This document shows positions 1 to 6,772 of a DNA stretch of 19,190 nt, piece after piece. Under the pieces are notes generated by a model. That model saw only the letters and a program-made list of their open reading frames with translations. It did not search any database and was not told where the DNA came from. The stretch spans positions 1-19,190 of the forward strand of contig JALRDW010000099.1 of the NCBI GenBank assembly GCA_023262065.1, read 5' to 3'. Both the position numbers and the translations under genes were made by a program. Source of the DNA: Acidimicrobiia bacterium (GTDB lineage: Bacteria; Actinomycetota; Acidimicrobiia; IMCC26256). Positions within the stretch are counted from its first letter, which is position 1. Each line of letters starts with the position of its first letter.

Positions 1-2
1 GA

Positions 3-137
3 CGCTGTATCCTGTCCGGCGAGCATGCCGGGCGCGATGCCTTGCTGCGGTTGGCGATCTCGCCAGCAGGGGATGTGTTGCCCGATCCACAAGCCAAGGC
101 CCCTGGTCGCGGCGCCTGGATCGGGGTGTCGCGGGCA
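3..137 (+). CDS. YlxR (DUF448) domain fragment, foreign to the rest of the window
   Basis: Reading frame 3 of the + strand is open from the window edge and gives a protein piece beginning RCILSGEHAGRD, continuing LLRLAISPAGDVLPDP and ending in APGRGAWIGVSRA. This is the core of the YlxR/DUF448 nucleic-acid-binding fold, whose signature is an RxC near the N-terminus and a GRGAW/GRGAY loop. YlxR genes normally lie between nusA and infB, and this variant most resembles alphaproteobacterial (sphingomonad-type) versions; that taxonomic hint is from memory. After about base 137 the frame continues but loses all similarity and becomes arginine-rich antisense of hemC. No start codon is visible, since the 5' end is cut by the window. 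The piece runs head-on into truncated hemC, which has no biological logic, so I read it as one side of a chimeric join. Confidence 0.72.
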
Positions 138-396
138 GATCCTTGGCCGAGTGCACGGCGAGGTCGGCCTCACCGCGGCGCACGGCCTCCTGCACCTCCT
201 TCACGAAGACCCCGGTGCCGCCGATCGCATGGATCGGGCTCGTGAGGTCGCGGTCGCCCGTGGTCTCGACGATGACGAGTTCGGTCCGGGCACCGACGCG
301 CTCGGCGAGGAGCACCGCCACCCGTTCGGCCTGCCAGCGGGCGAGTGCGGACCCGCGGGTCGCGATGCGGAGGGGGCCGCCCGACGGGCCCGCCAT
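127..396 (-). CDS. hemC: Porphobilinogen deaminase (hydroxymethylbilane synthase), N-terminal fragment
   Basis: HemC joins four porphobilinogen molecules into hydroxymethylbilane in the cytoplasm, the step after HemA and HemL/HemB in heme synthesis. The first 90 residues are clear: LRIATRGSALARWQAE near the start, then the substrate-loop stretches GGTGVFVKEVQEA and ADLAVHSAKDLPAT. The start is ATG 396-394, sharing one base with the TGA stop of hemA (TGATG), so the two are translationally coupled. After DLPAT (about base 127) similarity stops abruptly. The frame stays open to base 1 but encodes an arginine-rich tail instead of the expected ERxDPRDA region, and bases 1-137 encode a YlxR domain on the other strand. 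The dipyrromethane-binding cysteine and two thirds of the protein are missing. This looks like a chimeric join rather than a natural truncation. Confidence 0.88.
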
Positions 397-1682
397 CACG
401 CCTCGGTCTCGGCGTCCGGCTCGGGGAGGTCGAAGAGCGCCGCGAGCGCGTCGGCGAAGAGCTCGCCGCGGGCGGTGCCCGCAGCCTCCTTCAGCCGGGT
501 GGTCGGCTCGTGGAGCAACTTGGAGATGATCGAGCGAGTGAGTGCGTCGACCGCGGCCCGCTCGTCCTCGGAGAGGCCCGCGAGCCGGTTCGTGGAGCGC
601 GCGAGCTCGTTGTTGCGGATGTCCTCGCCGCGCTCGCGCAGCGCTGCGACGAGCGGGGCGACCGTGCGCATCGTACGGTCGAGCTGGAACCGCTCGATCT
701 CCTCCATGAGGATCGCCTGCACCTTGCCGACCTCCCGACGCCGCTCGTGCATCGAGGCCTCGGTGAACGCCTTGAGCGAGTCCATGTCGAGCAGCGTGAC
801 GCCCTCGACGCGGCCGGCACCGGGATCGACGTCTCGGGGCACCGCACAGTCGACGACGACGAGGGGACGACCGTCCCGGGCCTCCATGACCGCCTCGATG
901 TCCTCGCGCTCGATGTGGACCTCGGTGGAGTCGGTGGCCGTGAGCAGGAGATCCACCCCGCGCAGCACGTCGGTGACCTCGGGGAGGGTCACGGGACGAC
1001 CCCCGACCCGGGCGGCGAGCTCCACGGCGCGGGCGTGGGTGCGATTGGCCACCGCGACGTCGGAGACCCCGGCGGCGGCGAGCGCGCGACCCATGCCCTG
1101 GGCGACGTCGCCCGCTCCGAGGATGAGCACCGAGCGGCCCTGGAGGGTCTCGAGGGTCCGCTCGGCGAGCGACACCGCGGCCGAGGACACCGACAGGGTG
1201 TTGCGACCGATGCCGGTCTCGGTGCGGGCCCGCTTGCCCGCCTCGATGGCGTGCCGGAACACCCGGTCGAGCATCGGCCCGGCGGCGCCCTCGGCCTCGG
1301 CGAGACGCCAGGCCTCCCGCACCTGCCCGAGGATCTCGCCCTCGCCCACGATCATGGAGTCGAGGCCGGCGGCCACCCGGAACAGGTGCGCGACCGCGCC
1401 GTCGTCGTAGTACGTGTAGAGGTGCTCGGCGAAGTCGTCCGGCTCGAGCGAGGCCTGCTCGGCGAGGAAGTCGAGGACGTCGGAGACGGCGTTGTGGAAC
1501 TTCGTGCAGCGGACGTAGACCTCGGTCCGGTTGCAGGTCGACAGCAGCACGACCTCGGCGAGGTGGTTCCGGGTGGCGAGGTCGTGGACGGCCTTGACCA
1601 TCCGGGAGGCCGGGACGGCGACCCGCTCCCGCATCTCGACCGGTGCGGTGGTGTGGTTCAGCCCCACGACGATCACCGACAC
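396..1682 (-). CDS. hemA: Glutamyl-tRNA reductase
   Basis: Reduces glutamyl-tRNA(Glu) with NADPH to glutamate-1-semialdehyde, the first committed step of C5-pathway tetrapyrrole synthesis. The protein has 428 residues, normal for the family. The N-terminal catalytic domain has VGLNHTTAPVEMRE (6-19) and STCNRTEVY with the nucleophile Cys50. IVGEGEILGQVREAW (111-125) precedes the NADPH-binding domain with GAGDVAQGMG (189-198). The C-terminal dimerisation helix contains LHEPTTRLKEAA. The start is GTG 1682-1680, which overlaps the end of the upstream siroheme gene by 10 bases, and the stop overlaps the hemC start by one base. The three genes therefore form one minus-strand operon in which heme and siroheme branches are linked. 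This is the actinobacterial arrangement in which hemA and hemC are adjacent. Confidence 0.97.
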   Translation of the reverse strand: MSVIVVGLNHTTAPVEMRERVAVPASRMVKAVHDLATRNHLAEVVLLSTCNRTEVYVRCTKFHNAVSDVLDFLAEQASLEPDDFAEHLYTYYDDGAVAHLFRVAAGLDSMIVGEGEILGQVREAWRLAEAEGAAGPMLDRVFRHAIEAGKRARTETGIGRNTLSVSSAAVSLAERTLETLQGRSVLILGAGDVAQGMGRALAAAGVSDVAVANRTHARAVELAARVGGRPVTLPEVTDVLRGVDLLLTATDSTEVHIEREDIEAVMEARDGRPLVVVDCAVPRDVDPGAGRVEGVTLLDMDSLKAFTEASMHERRREVGKVQAILMEEIERFQLDRTMRTVAPLVAALRERGEDIRNNELARSTNRLAGLSEDERAAVDALTRSIISKLLHEPTTRLKEAAGTARGELFADALAALFDLPEPDAETEA

Positions 1683-2317
1683 GTTCGCAGCGCCTCCCTG
1701 GCCGCCTCGATGCGGCCCTGCCGGACGTCCTCAAGGATCCCCGAATCCAGCGCCCGCCGCCAATCCAGCGCCTCGGTCGGACGCCCGGCGGCCCGTTCCT
1801 CCTCCCGGACCTCGGCCATGAGGTCGAGGAGGGTCCCGACGGCGGGGCCGAGGTCGGCGGCGATCCGGTCCCGCAACCACGCGGCGAGGGCCGGACTGCG
1901 CCCTCCCGTGCTCACGGTGACCGTGACGTCCCCCTCCCGCAGCACCGAGGGGACGGTGGCGGTGGAGGCCCCCGGGTCGTCGGCGGAGGCCACCCACACC
2001 CGCCGCTCGGTGGCCGCGGCCGCCACCGCCGCATCCACGCCGGGGTCCCCGGTGGCGCTGAGGGCGAACCAGGCTCCGTCGAGGTCGCTCGCCTCGAAGC
2101 CCCGGGCCCGCCAGGCGACGCGCCCGGCGTCGACGGCCTCCCGGACCGAGTCGCCGACCTCCGGGGCCACGACCTCGACGACCGCGCCGGCCTCGAGCAG
2201 GGCCGTGAGCCGCCGTGCGGCGATCCGACCGCCCCCGACGAGCACGACCCGCCGACCGGCGACCACGAGGCCGACGGGGTACGGGTGGTGCACCGGGCGC
2301 TCCGGGTGGTCCGTCAC
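1673..2317 (-). CDS. Precorrin-2 dehydrogenase / sirohydrochlorin ferrochelatase-like protein (Met8/CysG N-terminal type)
   Basis: The family oxidises precorrin-2 to sirohydrochlorin with NAD+ and, in some members, inserts iron to give siroheme. Of 214 residues, 15-50 form a Rossmann unit (VGLVVAGRRVVLVGGGRIAARR), the typical Met8/CysG N-terminus. Later motifs are LSATGDP (86-92) and VASADDPGASTATVPSVL (109-126), matching the CysG NVVDDxxxASFxxPS region with its catalytic aspartate. Next comes VTVSTGGRSPALAAWLRDRI (133-152). There is no SUMT methyltransferase half, so methylation must be encoded elsewhere. It leads the hem operon. The start GTG 2317 has a TACGGT box 7 nt upstream, suggesting a leaderless mRNA. 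A likely alternative name is cysG2 or sirC; chelatase activity cannot be told from sequence. Confidence 0.9.
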   Translation of the reverse strand: MTDHPERPVHHPYPVGLVVAGRRVVLVGGGRIAARRLTALLEAGAVVEVVAPEVGDSVREAVDAGRVAWRARGFEASDLDGAWFALSATGDPGVDAAVAAAATERRVWVASADDPGASTATVPSVLREGDVTVTVSTGGRSPALAAWLRDRIAADLGPAVGTLLDLMAEVREEERAAGRPTEALDWRRALDSGILEDVRQGRIEAAREALRTCR

Positions 2318-2324
2318 GGCTCCG

Positions 2325-2330
2325 ACCGTA
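2325..2330 (-). promoter_or_regulatory. -10 box (TACGGT) for the siroheme/hem operon
   Basis: TACGGT on the minus strand ends 7 nt before GTG 2317. The TANNNT sequence and distance fit an actinobacterial leaderless promoter. No convincing -35 element is seen. It lies in a 48-bp divergent interval that also holds a + strand box. Confidence 0.45.
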
Positions 2331-2351
2331 CCCGGCGACGGGTGCCGCCTC

Positions 2352-2357
2352 TACGCT
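2352..2357 (+). promoter_or_regulatory. -10 box (TACGCT) for the 7-TM protein gene
   Basis: TACGCT lies 8 nt before ATG 2366 and no Shine-Dalgarno sequence intervenes, so transcription would begin at or next to the start codon. It pairs with the divergent box at 2325-2330. Confidence 0.45.
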
Positions 2358-2365
2358 CCCCCGCC

Positions 2366-3073
2366 ATGGTCAGCGCGCTCGCGTTCGGTGCCACCGCCGT
2401 GGCGACGCTGTTCGCCCAGGCGACGCTGGCCCGGGCCACCCGGAACCGCAGCCCGCACGAGGGCGCGTGGGCGTTCGCCCTGTTCGTGTTCGCCCTCGCG
2501 TCGGCCGCGCTCGCCATCGGTGTGACGACCGGCTGGGACAACGGGACCTTCCGGGCCTTCTACCTGCTCGGGGCGATCCTCTCGGTGCCCTGGCTCGCGC
2601 TCGGCACGGTGTACCTGCTGCTCGGGCGCACGGTGGGGCGGCGGGTCCAGTGGGTGCTCGTCGGCTTCTCGGGCCTCGCGGTCGGGGCCATGCTCACCTG
2701 CGCGATCGACGGACCGATCACCGGCACCACGATCCCGGTGGGCCGCGAGGTGCTCCCGGTGCTGCCCCGGGTGCTCGCGGCGGTCGCGAGCGGCGTCGGG
2801 GCGATCGTCATCATCGTCGGTGCACTCGTCTCCGCGGCGCGGTTCGCGCGCCGTCCCGGGCGTGACGCCCGACGCCGGGCCGTCGCGAACGTGCTCATCG
2901 CGCTCGGCACCCTCGTGCTGTCCGGCGGCGGCCTCATCCAGGGCGTCGTCGGCAAGGACGAGGCGTTCGCGCTCTCGCTCGCGCTCGGCATCACCGTGAT
3001 CTACGCGGGGTTCCTCGTCGCGGCCGCCGGGTCGGGCCGCCGGCACGACGCCGCGGCGGAGGCTGCGGCCTGA
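2366..3073 (+). CDS. Conserved-looking polytopic membrane protein of unknown function
   Basis: I do not recognise a named family. The 235-residue protein has about seven hydrophobic segments (roughly 2-22, 33-53, 64-86, 94-114, 134-158, 172-193 and 202-220). A basic loop of RFARRPGRDARRRA (159-172) is likely cytoplasmic, and the C-terminus is alanine-rich and hydrophilic. No transporter or enzyme motif stands out. I chose ATG 2366 because the hydrophobic protein begins there and a TACGCT box lies 8 nt before it. The frame is open far upstream, but that part is antisense of hemA and of the siroheme gene. It is divergent from the hem operon, and its stop is only 4 nt from the convergent stop of the acyl-CoA ligase. 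A membrane role alongside tetrapyrrole synthesis is possible but is only inferred from position. Confidence 0.75.
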   Translation: MVSALAFGATAVATLFAQATLARATRNRSPHEGAWAFALFVFALASAALAIGVTTGWDNGTFRAFYLLGAILSVPWLALGTVYLLLGRTVGRRVQWVLVGFSGLAVGAMLTCAIDGPITGTTIPVGREVLPVLPRVLAAVASGVGAIVIIVGALVSAARFARRPGRDARRRAVANVLIALGTLVLSGGGLIQGVVGKDEAFALSLALGITVIYAGFLVAAAGSGRRHDAAAEAAA

Positions 3074-3077
3074 CCGT

Positions 3078-4535
3078 TCAGGCCGACTCGGTCAGCGCGC
3101 GCCGCAGCAACTTGCCGGCGGGACTCCGGGGCAGCGACTCGACCACCGTCACCCGTGCCGGCACCTTGTAGCGCGCGAGCCGGGTGCCGACGTGGGCCCG
3201 CAGGGCGTCGGCGTCCACGGCCATACCGGCCCGCGGGACCACCCAGGCCCCGACCGCCTCGCCGGTGCGCGCGTCCGGGATCGCCGCCACCGCGGCGTCG
3301 GCCACCGCGTCGTGGGCGAGGAGTGCCTCCTCGACCTCGACCGGGTAGACGTTGAACCCGGACACGATGATGAGGTCCTTGAGTCGGTCGACGAGCGAGA
3401 GGTAGCCGTCGACGTCGGCCACCGCGACGTCACCGGTGCGCAGCCAGCCGTCGGCCGTGACGACCCGGGCGGTCGCCTCGGGGTCCTCCCAGTACCCGGC
3501 GAAGACGTTCGGTCCGCGGACCCAGATCTCCCCCGGATCGCCCGCAGCGACGTCGTCGCCGTTCGCGTCCACGAGCCGCACCTCGACCCCCGGCACGCTC
3601 GGTCCGATGGAGCCGTGGCGGGTCGCCCCGCCGGCCGCCGTGCTCGTGACGATGGGAGCGGCCTCGGTGAGGCCATAGCCCTCGTGGATGTCGACGCCGT
3701 AGCGCTCGGTGAAGGCCCGGGCGCGGGCCGGATCGAGAGCGGCTGCACCCGAGACCGCGAGGCGTACCCCGGCGAAGGCGTCAGCGGGCGCGTCACCGAG
3801 CGCGGTGAACAGGTCGTACATCAACGGCACCGCAGCGACCACCGTCACCCCGTGCTCGCGCACCGCCCCGACAGCCCGGGCGGGATCGAACGGCTCGACC
3901 GCCACCACTGCGGCACCCGCGGTCAGGGCGACGCCGAGCACGACGTTGAGTCCGAACACGTGGAAGAACGGGAGGACGCCGAGCGTCCGATCCTGACTCG
4001 TGAGGGCGAGACCCGGATCGCCGAGGACCTGGCCGATGTTCGCGGCGAGGTTGCCGTGGGTGAGCATGGCCGCCTTCGGCATGCCGGCGGTGCCCGAGGT
4101 GTAGAGGAGCACGGCGATCTCGTCGTCGTCCCGCTCGACCTCGATCGGCAGGGCGTCACCGGGCGGGAGCGCGTCGAGCGTGACCGCCCCGGGCAGATCG
4201 AGGTGCGCCGCGCCCGCCGGGCCGCACACGAGGACCCGGGCCTCCACCCGGTGGAGCTCGTCGGCGATCACCGTCGTCGGCACCTGCGGGTTGAGGGGCA
4301 CCGCCACCGCACCGGCCCACAGGGCGCCGAGGTACGCGGCGACGAAGGTGAGGTCGTTGCCGCTGGCGATCGCGACCCGGTCACCCGGCCGCACGCCGAG
4401 CCGGGTGAGACCGCCCGCGGTGCCTGCGGCGAGCGCCTCGAGCTCCGCGAAGGTGTGGGTCCGCCCGGCGTCGATGAGGGCGGGCGCATCCGGTTCGGCC
4501 CCGGTGGAACGGAGCAGCATCGAGACGAGGTTCAC
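3078..4535 (-). CDS. AMP-forming acyl-CoA synthetase (FadD-like ligase)
   Basis: Activates a carboxylic acid, probably a fatty acid, with ATP to an acyl-adenylate and then a CoA thioester. All core motifs of the ANL superfamily are present in its 485 residues: the P-loop LLYTSGTAGMPKAAMLTHGN (143-162), FFHVFGLN (190-197), GYGLTEAAP (286-294), DGWLRTGDVAVADVDGYL (362-379), the hinge DRLKDLIIVSGFNVYPVEVE (383-402), and the C-terminal catalytic lysine Lys475 in PRSPAGKLLRR. The substrate cannot be read from sequence; the protein is on the short side for long-chain FadD enzymes. The start is GTG 4535. It follows modB on the same strand after a 49-nt gap and may be read through from the mod operon, though no functional link is obvious. 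Its stop faces that of the 7-TM gene across 4 nt. Confidence 0.93.
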   Translation of the reverse strand: MNLVSMLLRSTGAEPDAPALIDAGRTHTFAELEALAAGTAGGLTRLGVRPGDRVAIASGNDLTFVAAYLGALWAGAVAVPLNPQVPTTVIADELHRVEARVLVCGPAGAAHLDLPGAVTLDALPPGDALPIEVERDDDEIAVLLYTSGTAGMPKAAMLTHGNLAANIGQVLGDPGLALTSQDRTLGVLPFFHVFGLNVVLGVALTAGAAVVAVEPFDPARAVGAVREHGVTVVAAVPLMYDLFTALGDAPADAFAGVRLAVSGAAALDPARARAFTERYGVDIHEGYGLTEAAPIVTSTAAGGATRHGSIGPSVPGVEVRLVDANGDDVAAGDPGEIWVRGPNVFAGYWEDPEATARVVTADGWLRTGDVAVADVDGYLSLVDRLKDLIIVSGFNVYPVEVEEALLAHDAVADAAVAAIPDARTGEAVGAWVVPRAGMAVDADALRAHVGTRLARYKVPARVTVVESLPRSPAGKLLRRALTESA

Positions 4536-4584
4536 GGCGTCGAGTCTCGCAGAACCGGCGGGCGGCCCGCCTCCCGGCCGGGTC

Positions 4585-5376
4585 TCACCGGCTCGGCCAC
4601 CACCGGTCCCGGAGCAGCACGAGCACGAGCACGCAGATCCCGAGCAGCACCACGCTGAGGGCCACGGCGACCTGCGGGTCGGCGTCGAGGAGCAGGTACA
4701 CCGCGAGCGGCACCGTGCGGGTGCGCTCCGAGACGTTGCCGGCGAAGGTGATCGTGGCGCCGAACTCGCCGAGGGCGCGGGCCCAGGCGAGCGCGGCCCC
4801 GGCGGCGACGGCCGGCGCCACGAGCGGCAGCGTGATGCGGCGCAGGACCGTGGTGCGTGATGCGCCGAGCTCCTCCGCGACCTCCTCGAGGTGGGGGTCC
4901 AGCCCGCGCAGCGCGGCCTCGACCGTGATCACGAGGAAGGGCATGGCGACGAAGGTCTCGGCGAGCACGACGCCGGCGGGCGAGAAGGTGAGCTGCACCC
5001 CGAACCAGTCGACCAGCGCGCCGCCGAGGAGTCCGGCACGCCCGAAGGCCGCGAAGAGCGCGACCCCGCCGACCACCGGGGGCAGCACGATCGGGAGCAG
5101 CACGAACGCGCGCACGATCCGGCGACCGGGGAACTCGACGCGGGCGAGCACCCAGGCCAGGGGAACGCCCAGGACCACCGAGAGCGCCGTCGCGCAGACC
5201 GAGCAGATGAGCGACAGGCGCAGTGCGGCGATCGCCTCCTCACTCCCGAGCGCAGCACCGAGGTCTCCCCACGCGACCTGCCGCACCAGGCCGAGGATCG
5301 GGACGACGAGGAACGCGAACCCGATCCCGGCGAGCACGACGATGCCCCGGGGCGGACGACGCAGACCCGGGTTCAC
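4585..5376 (-). CDS. modB: Molybdate ABC transporter permease
   Basis: Membrane subunit for molybdate (possibly tungstate) import. Of its 263 residues, about five or six hydrophobic helices span 11-31, 50-78, 89-110, 132-153, 184-206 and 237-255. The cytoplasmic EAA loop that docks to the ATPase is VAEELGASRTTVLRRITLP (166-184). Near the C-terminus, GATITFAGNVSERTRTVPLA (206-225) is characteristic of ModB/NifC-type permeases. The start GTG 5376 overlaps the modA stop by 4 nt (GTGA). The expected ATPase gene modC is not downstream; an acyl-CoA ligase is there instead. The permease must therefore use an ATPase encoded elsewhere or shared. The short length excludes a ModB-ModC fusion. Confidence 0.93.
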   Translation of the reverse strand: MNPGLRRPPRGIVVLAGIGFAFLVVPILGLVRQVAWGDLGAALGSEEAIAALRLSLICSVCATALSVVLGVPLAWVLARVEFPGRRIVRAFVLLPIVLPPVVGGVALFAAFGRAGLLGGALVDWFGVQLTFSPAGVVLAETFVAMPFLVITVEAALRGLDPHLEEVAEELGASRTTVLRRITLPLVAPAVAAGAALAWARALGEFGATITFAGNVSERTRTVPLAVYLLLDADPQVAVALSVVLLGICVLVLVLLRDRWWPSR

Positions 5377-6203
5377 CGTCGGCCACCGGGTGGGCGCATG
5401 AACCCGGCGTCGAGGAGCAGCCGCAGGGCCCAGTCCGATCGCACGGCGGCGACGAAGGCGCGCGCGAGCGCGGGGTCGGCGGCGTCGACGGTCGGCGCGA
5501 TCGAGTAGACGGAGAGGTCCTCGACGTTGTCGTGGTTCCCGACATCGAGGTACCGCACCCGCGCTCCGGCGGCGACGGCATCGGACCGGTAGACGATCGC
5601 AGCGTCGGCGTCACCCCGGGTCAGCGCGGCGAGCGTCGCACGGGCATCCGCCGCCCGGGTGATGCTCGACTCCGGGAACGAGACCTCGGCCCGCCGGAGC
5701 AGGACCTCCCCGAGGCCGCCGCAGGGCGCGCTCCGCACGCACATCGCGAGGATGCGGGCGCGCCGGACGTCCCGCACCGTGCGCAGGCGGATCGGACCGT
5801 CGCGCCGCACCGCGACGACGAGGCGGTTGCGCGCGAACCACGTGCCCCGTCCGCTCGGTCGGACGCGTCCGGCGATGGCGGCGTCCGACCACGACGACTC
5901 GGAGGCCGTCGCGAGGACGTCGGCCGGCGCCCCGTTCGCGATCTGTCTCGCGAGCGTCGCCGAGGACCCGAGGTTGAGCCGCACCCGGACCCCCGGGTGG
6001 GATCGCTCGAACCGGCGCGCGATGCGGCCCATCACGTCGGTGAGCGAGGAGGCCGCGGACACGGTGAGGGTGCGCGGCCGCGGTGCGGTGGTGGAGCTCG
6101 ACGCGGCCGCCGGCGGGGCGCCGAGCGCGAGCGTCGGGAGCAGCGCCGCGACCAGCGCGCCGACCAGCGCGGCGCGCGCCACGGGCCCCGGACCGTGCGT
6201 CAC
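5373..6203 (-). CDS. modA: Molybdate ABC transporter, substrate-binding protein
   Basis: Secreted or tethered binding protein that captures molybdate for ModB. In 276 residues, an N-terminal hydrophobic segment (10-36, ending in PPAAAS) is a signal peptide; I see no clear lipobox cysteine. The mature part begins TLTVSAASSLTDVM (45-58), with the oxyanion-binding serines of ModA in AASS. Next come NLGSSATLARQI (77-88) and PADVLATASE (93-102). A pair Cys155/Cys161 in MCVRSAPCGG is at the usual proline/glycine ligand loop. DADAAIVYRSDA (198-209) holds the conserved tyrosine region. The start GTG 6203 overlaps the stop of the regulator gene by 4 nt (GTGA). The gene order regulator-modA-modB suggests molybdenum-responsive control. 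Confidence 0.95.
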   Translation of the reverse strand: MTHGPGPVARAALVGALVAALLPTLALGAPPAAASSSTTAPRPRTLTVSAASSLTDVMGRIARRFERSHPGVRVRLNLGSSATLARQIANGAPADVLATASESSWSDAAIAGRVRPSGRGTWFARNRLVVAVRRDGPIRLRTVRDVRRARILAMCVRSAPCGGLGEVLLRRAEVSFPESSITRAADARATLAALTRGDADAAIVYRSDAVAAGARVRYLDVGNHDNVEDLSVYSIAPTVDAADPALARAFVAAVRSDWALRLLLDAGFMRPPGGRR

Positions 6204-6583
6204 TCCGTCTCCACGATGACGTTCGTGGCCTTCACGACCGCGGTCGCGAGGTCACCGACCTCGAGGCCCAGGTCGTCGGCGGCCTCCCGTGTGATCATCG
6301 AGACGATCCGGTGCGGACCGGCCTGGATCTCGACGACGGCGGTCAGCCCGTCGCGCTCGATCCGGGTGACGATGCCGGGTAGCCGGTTCCGGGCCGACCG
6401 GGCCACGGGCGCCACCGCCGCCTGGCGTTCGGCGAGCAACCGAGCCACCGAGGCCCCGTCGATGAGGCGCTGCCCGCCCGCCGTGCGCACGGTGTGGAGG
6501 CGGCCCTCGTCGGCCCAGCGGCGCACGGTGTCGACGCTCACGCCGAGGATCTCGGCCACCCGGCCGGGTCGATGGCTGCTCAT
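6200..6583 (-). CDS. HTH-Mop (TOBE) molybdenum-responsive regulator, ModE-like
   Basis: The 127-residue protein joins two parts. Residues 5-48 form a MerR/excisionase-type winged helix (VAEILGVSVDTVRRWADEGR, then HTVRTAGGQRLID). Residues 64-127 form a single Mop/TOBE molybdate-binding domain (ARNRLPGIVTRIERDGL, MITREAADDLGLEVGD, ATAVVKATNVIVE). Classical ModE uses a LysR-like HTH and two Mop domains, so this is a shorter, different design in which the oxyanion site would form between subunits. It heads the mod operon and very likely senses molybdate and controls modAB. A perfect 8-6-8 palindrome and an extra half-site lie just upstream. The start ATG 6583 has a TACCGT box 8 nt before it. Confidence is high for the domains and moderate for the regulatory direction. 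Confidence 0.9.
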   Translation of the reverse strand: MSSHRPGRVAEILGVSVDTVRRWADEGRLHTVRTAGGQRLIDGASVARLLAERQAAVAPVARSARNRLPGIVTRIERDGLTAVVEIQAGPHRIVSMITREAADDLGLEVGDLATAVVKATNVIVETE

Positions 6584-6591
6584 GCGCCGGC

Positions 6592-6597
6592 ACGGTA
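6592..6597 (-). promoter_or_regulatory. -10 box (TACCGT) for the mod operon
   Basis: TACCGT on the minus strand ends 8 nt before ATG 6583, consistent with a leaderless transcript. The putative operator half-site at 6604-6611 falls between this box and any -35 element, so a bound regulator would block or modulate RNA polymerase. Confidence 0.45.
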
Positions 6598-6603
6598 CCG
6601 CCC

Positions 6604-6656
6604 GAACCTCGCGCCAGCACGCCCGGACGTCTCAGAACCTCGCAGATACGAGGTTC
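6604..6656. promoter_or_regulatory. Candidate operator: palindrome plus extra half-site
   Basis: GAACCTCG-CAGATA-CGAGGTTC at 6635-6656 is a perfect 8-bp inverted repeat with a 6-bp spacer. The same 8-mer GAACCTCG recurs at 6604-6611, 31 bp away, about three helical turns, so on the same DNA face. The position between the divergent mod operon and the CAP gene, with the half-site inside the mod promoter, makes it the best candidate for binding by the HTH-Mop regulator. No U-run follows, so it is unlikely to be a terminator. Confidence 0.5.
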
Positions 6657-6668
6657 GGGGTCGTCCGC

Positions 6669-6731
6669 GATTCCTCGGTCGAAGGGTTCAAGGAATCCGG
6701 CGGCGCCGCCGATACCCCTGCTGGAACGGGG
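6669..6731 (+). other. Possible structured 5' leader of the CAP-protein mRNA
   Basis: Three consecutive inverted repeats lie in the leader. GATTCCT (6669-6675) pairs with AGGAATC (6691-6697). The 14-base perfect palindrome CGGCGGCGCCGCCG occupies 6698-6711. CCCC (6715-6718) pairs with GGGG (6728-6731). They precede a strong ribosome site at 6761-6768. I could not match the arrangement to a known riboswitch, including the c-di-AMP (ydaO) class often found before actinobacterial cell-wall proteins. Confidence 0.3.
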
Positions 6732-6760
6732 CACGGTCCGATGCCGGCCCCCGAGGACAC

Positions 6761-6768
6761 AGGAGGTG
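6761..6768 (+). promoter_or_regulatory. Strong Shine-Dalgarno site of the CAP-protein gene
   Basis: AGGAGGTG, 4 nt before ATG 6773, is a near-perfect anti-16S match and fixes the start. It contrasts with the leaderless starts of many neighbours. Confidence 0.8.
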
Positions 6769-6772
6769 AGCG

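Noticed and set aside
1..126. Natural C-terminal tail of HemC reading to base 1
   Set aside because: The residues show no HemC similarity, while the opposite strand is an unmistakable YlxR core.
345..2525. Very long + strand open frame across hemA and the siroheme gene
   Set aside because: Antisense shadow typical of high-GC DNA; repetitive Arg/Gly/His/Asp composition, and strong enzyme motifs on the other strand.
3192..4658. Long + strand open frame opposite the acyl-CoA ligase
   Set aside because: Shadow of an ANL ligase with all motifs; no recognisable domain in the antisense product.
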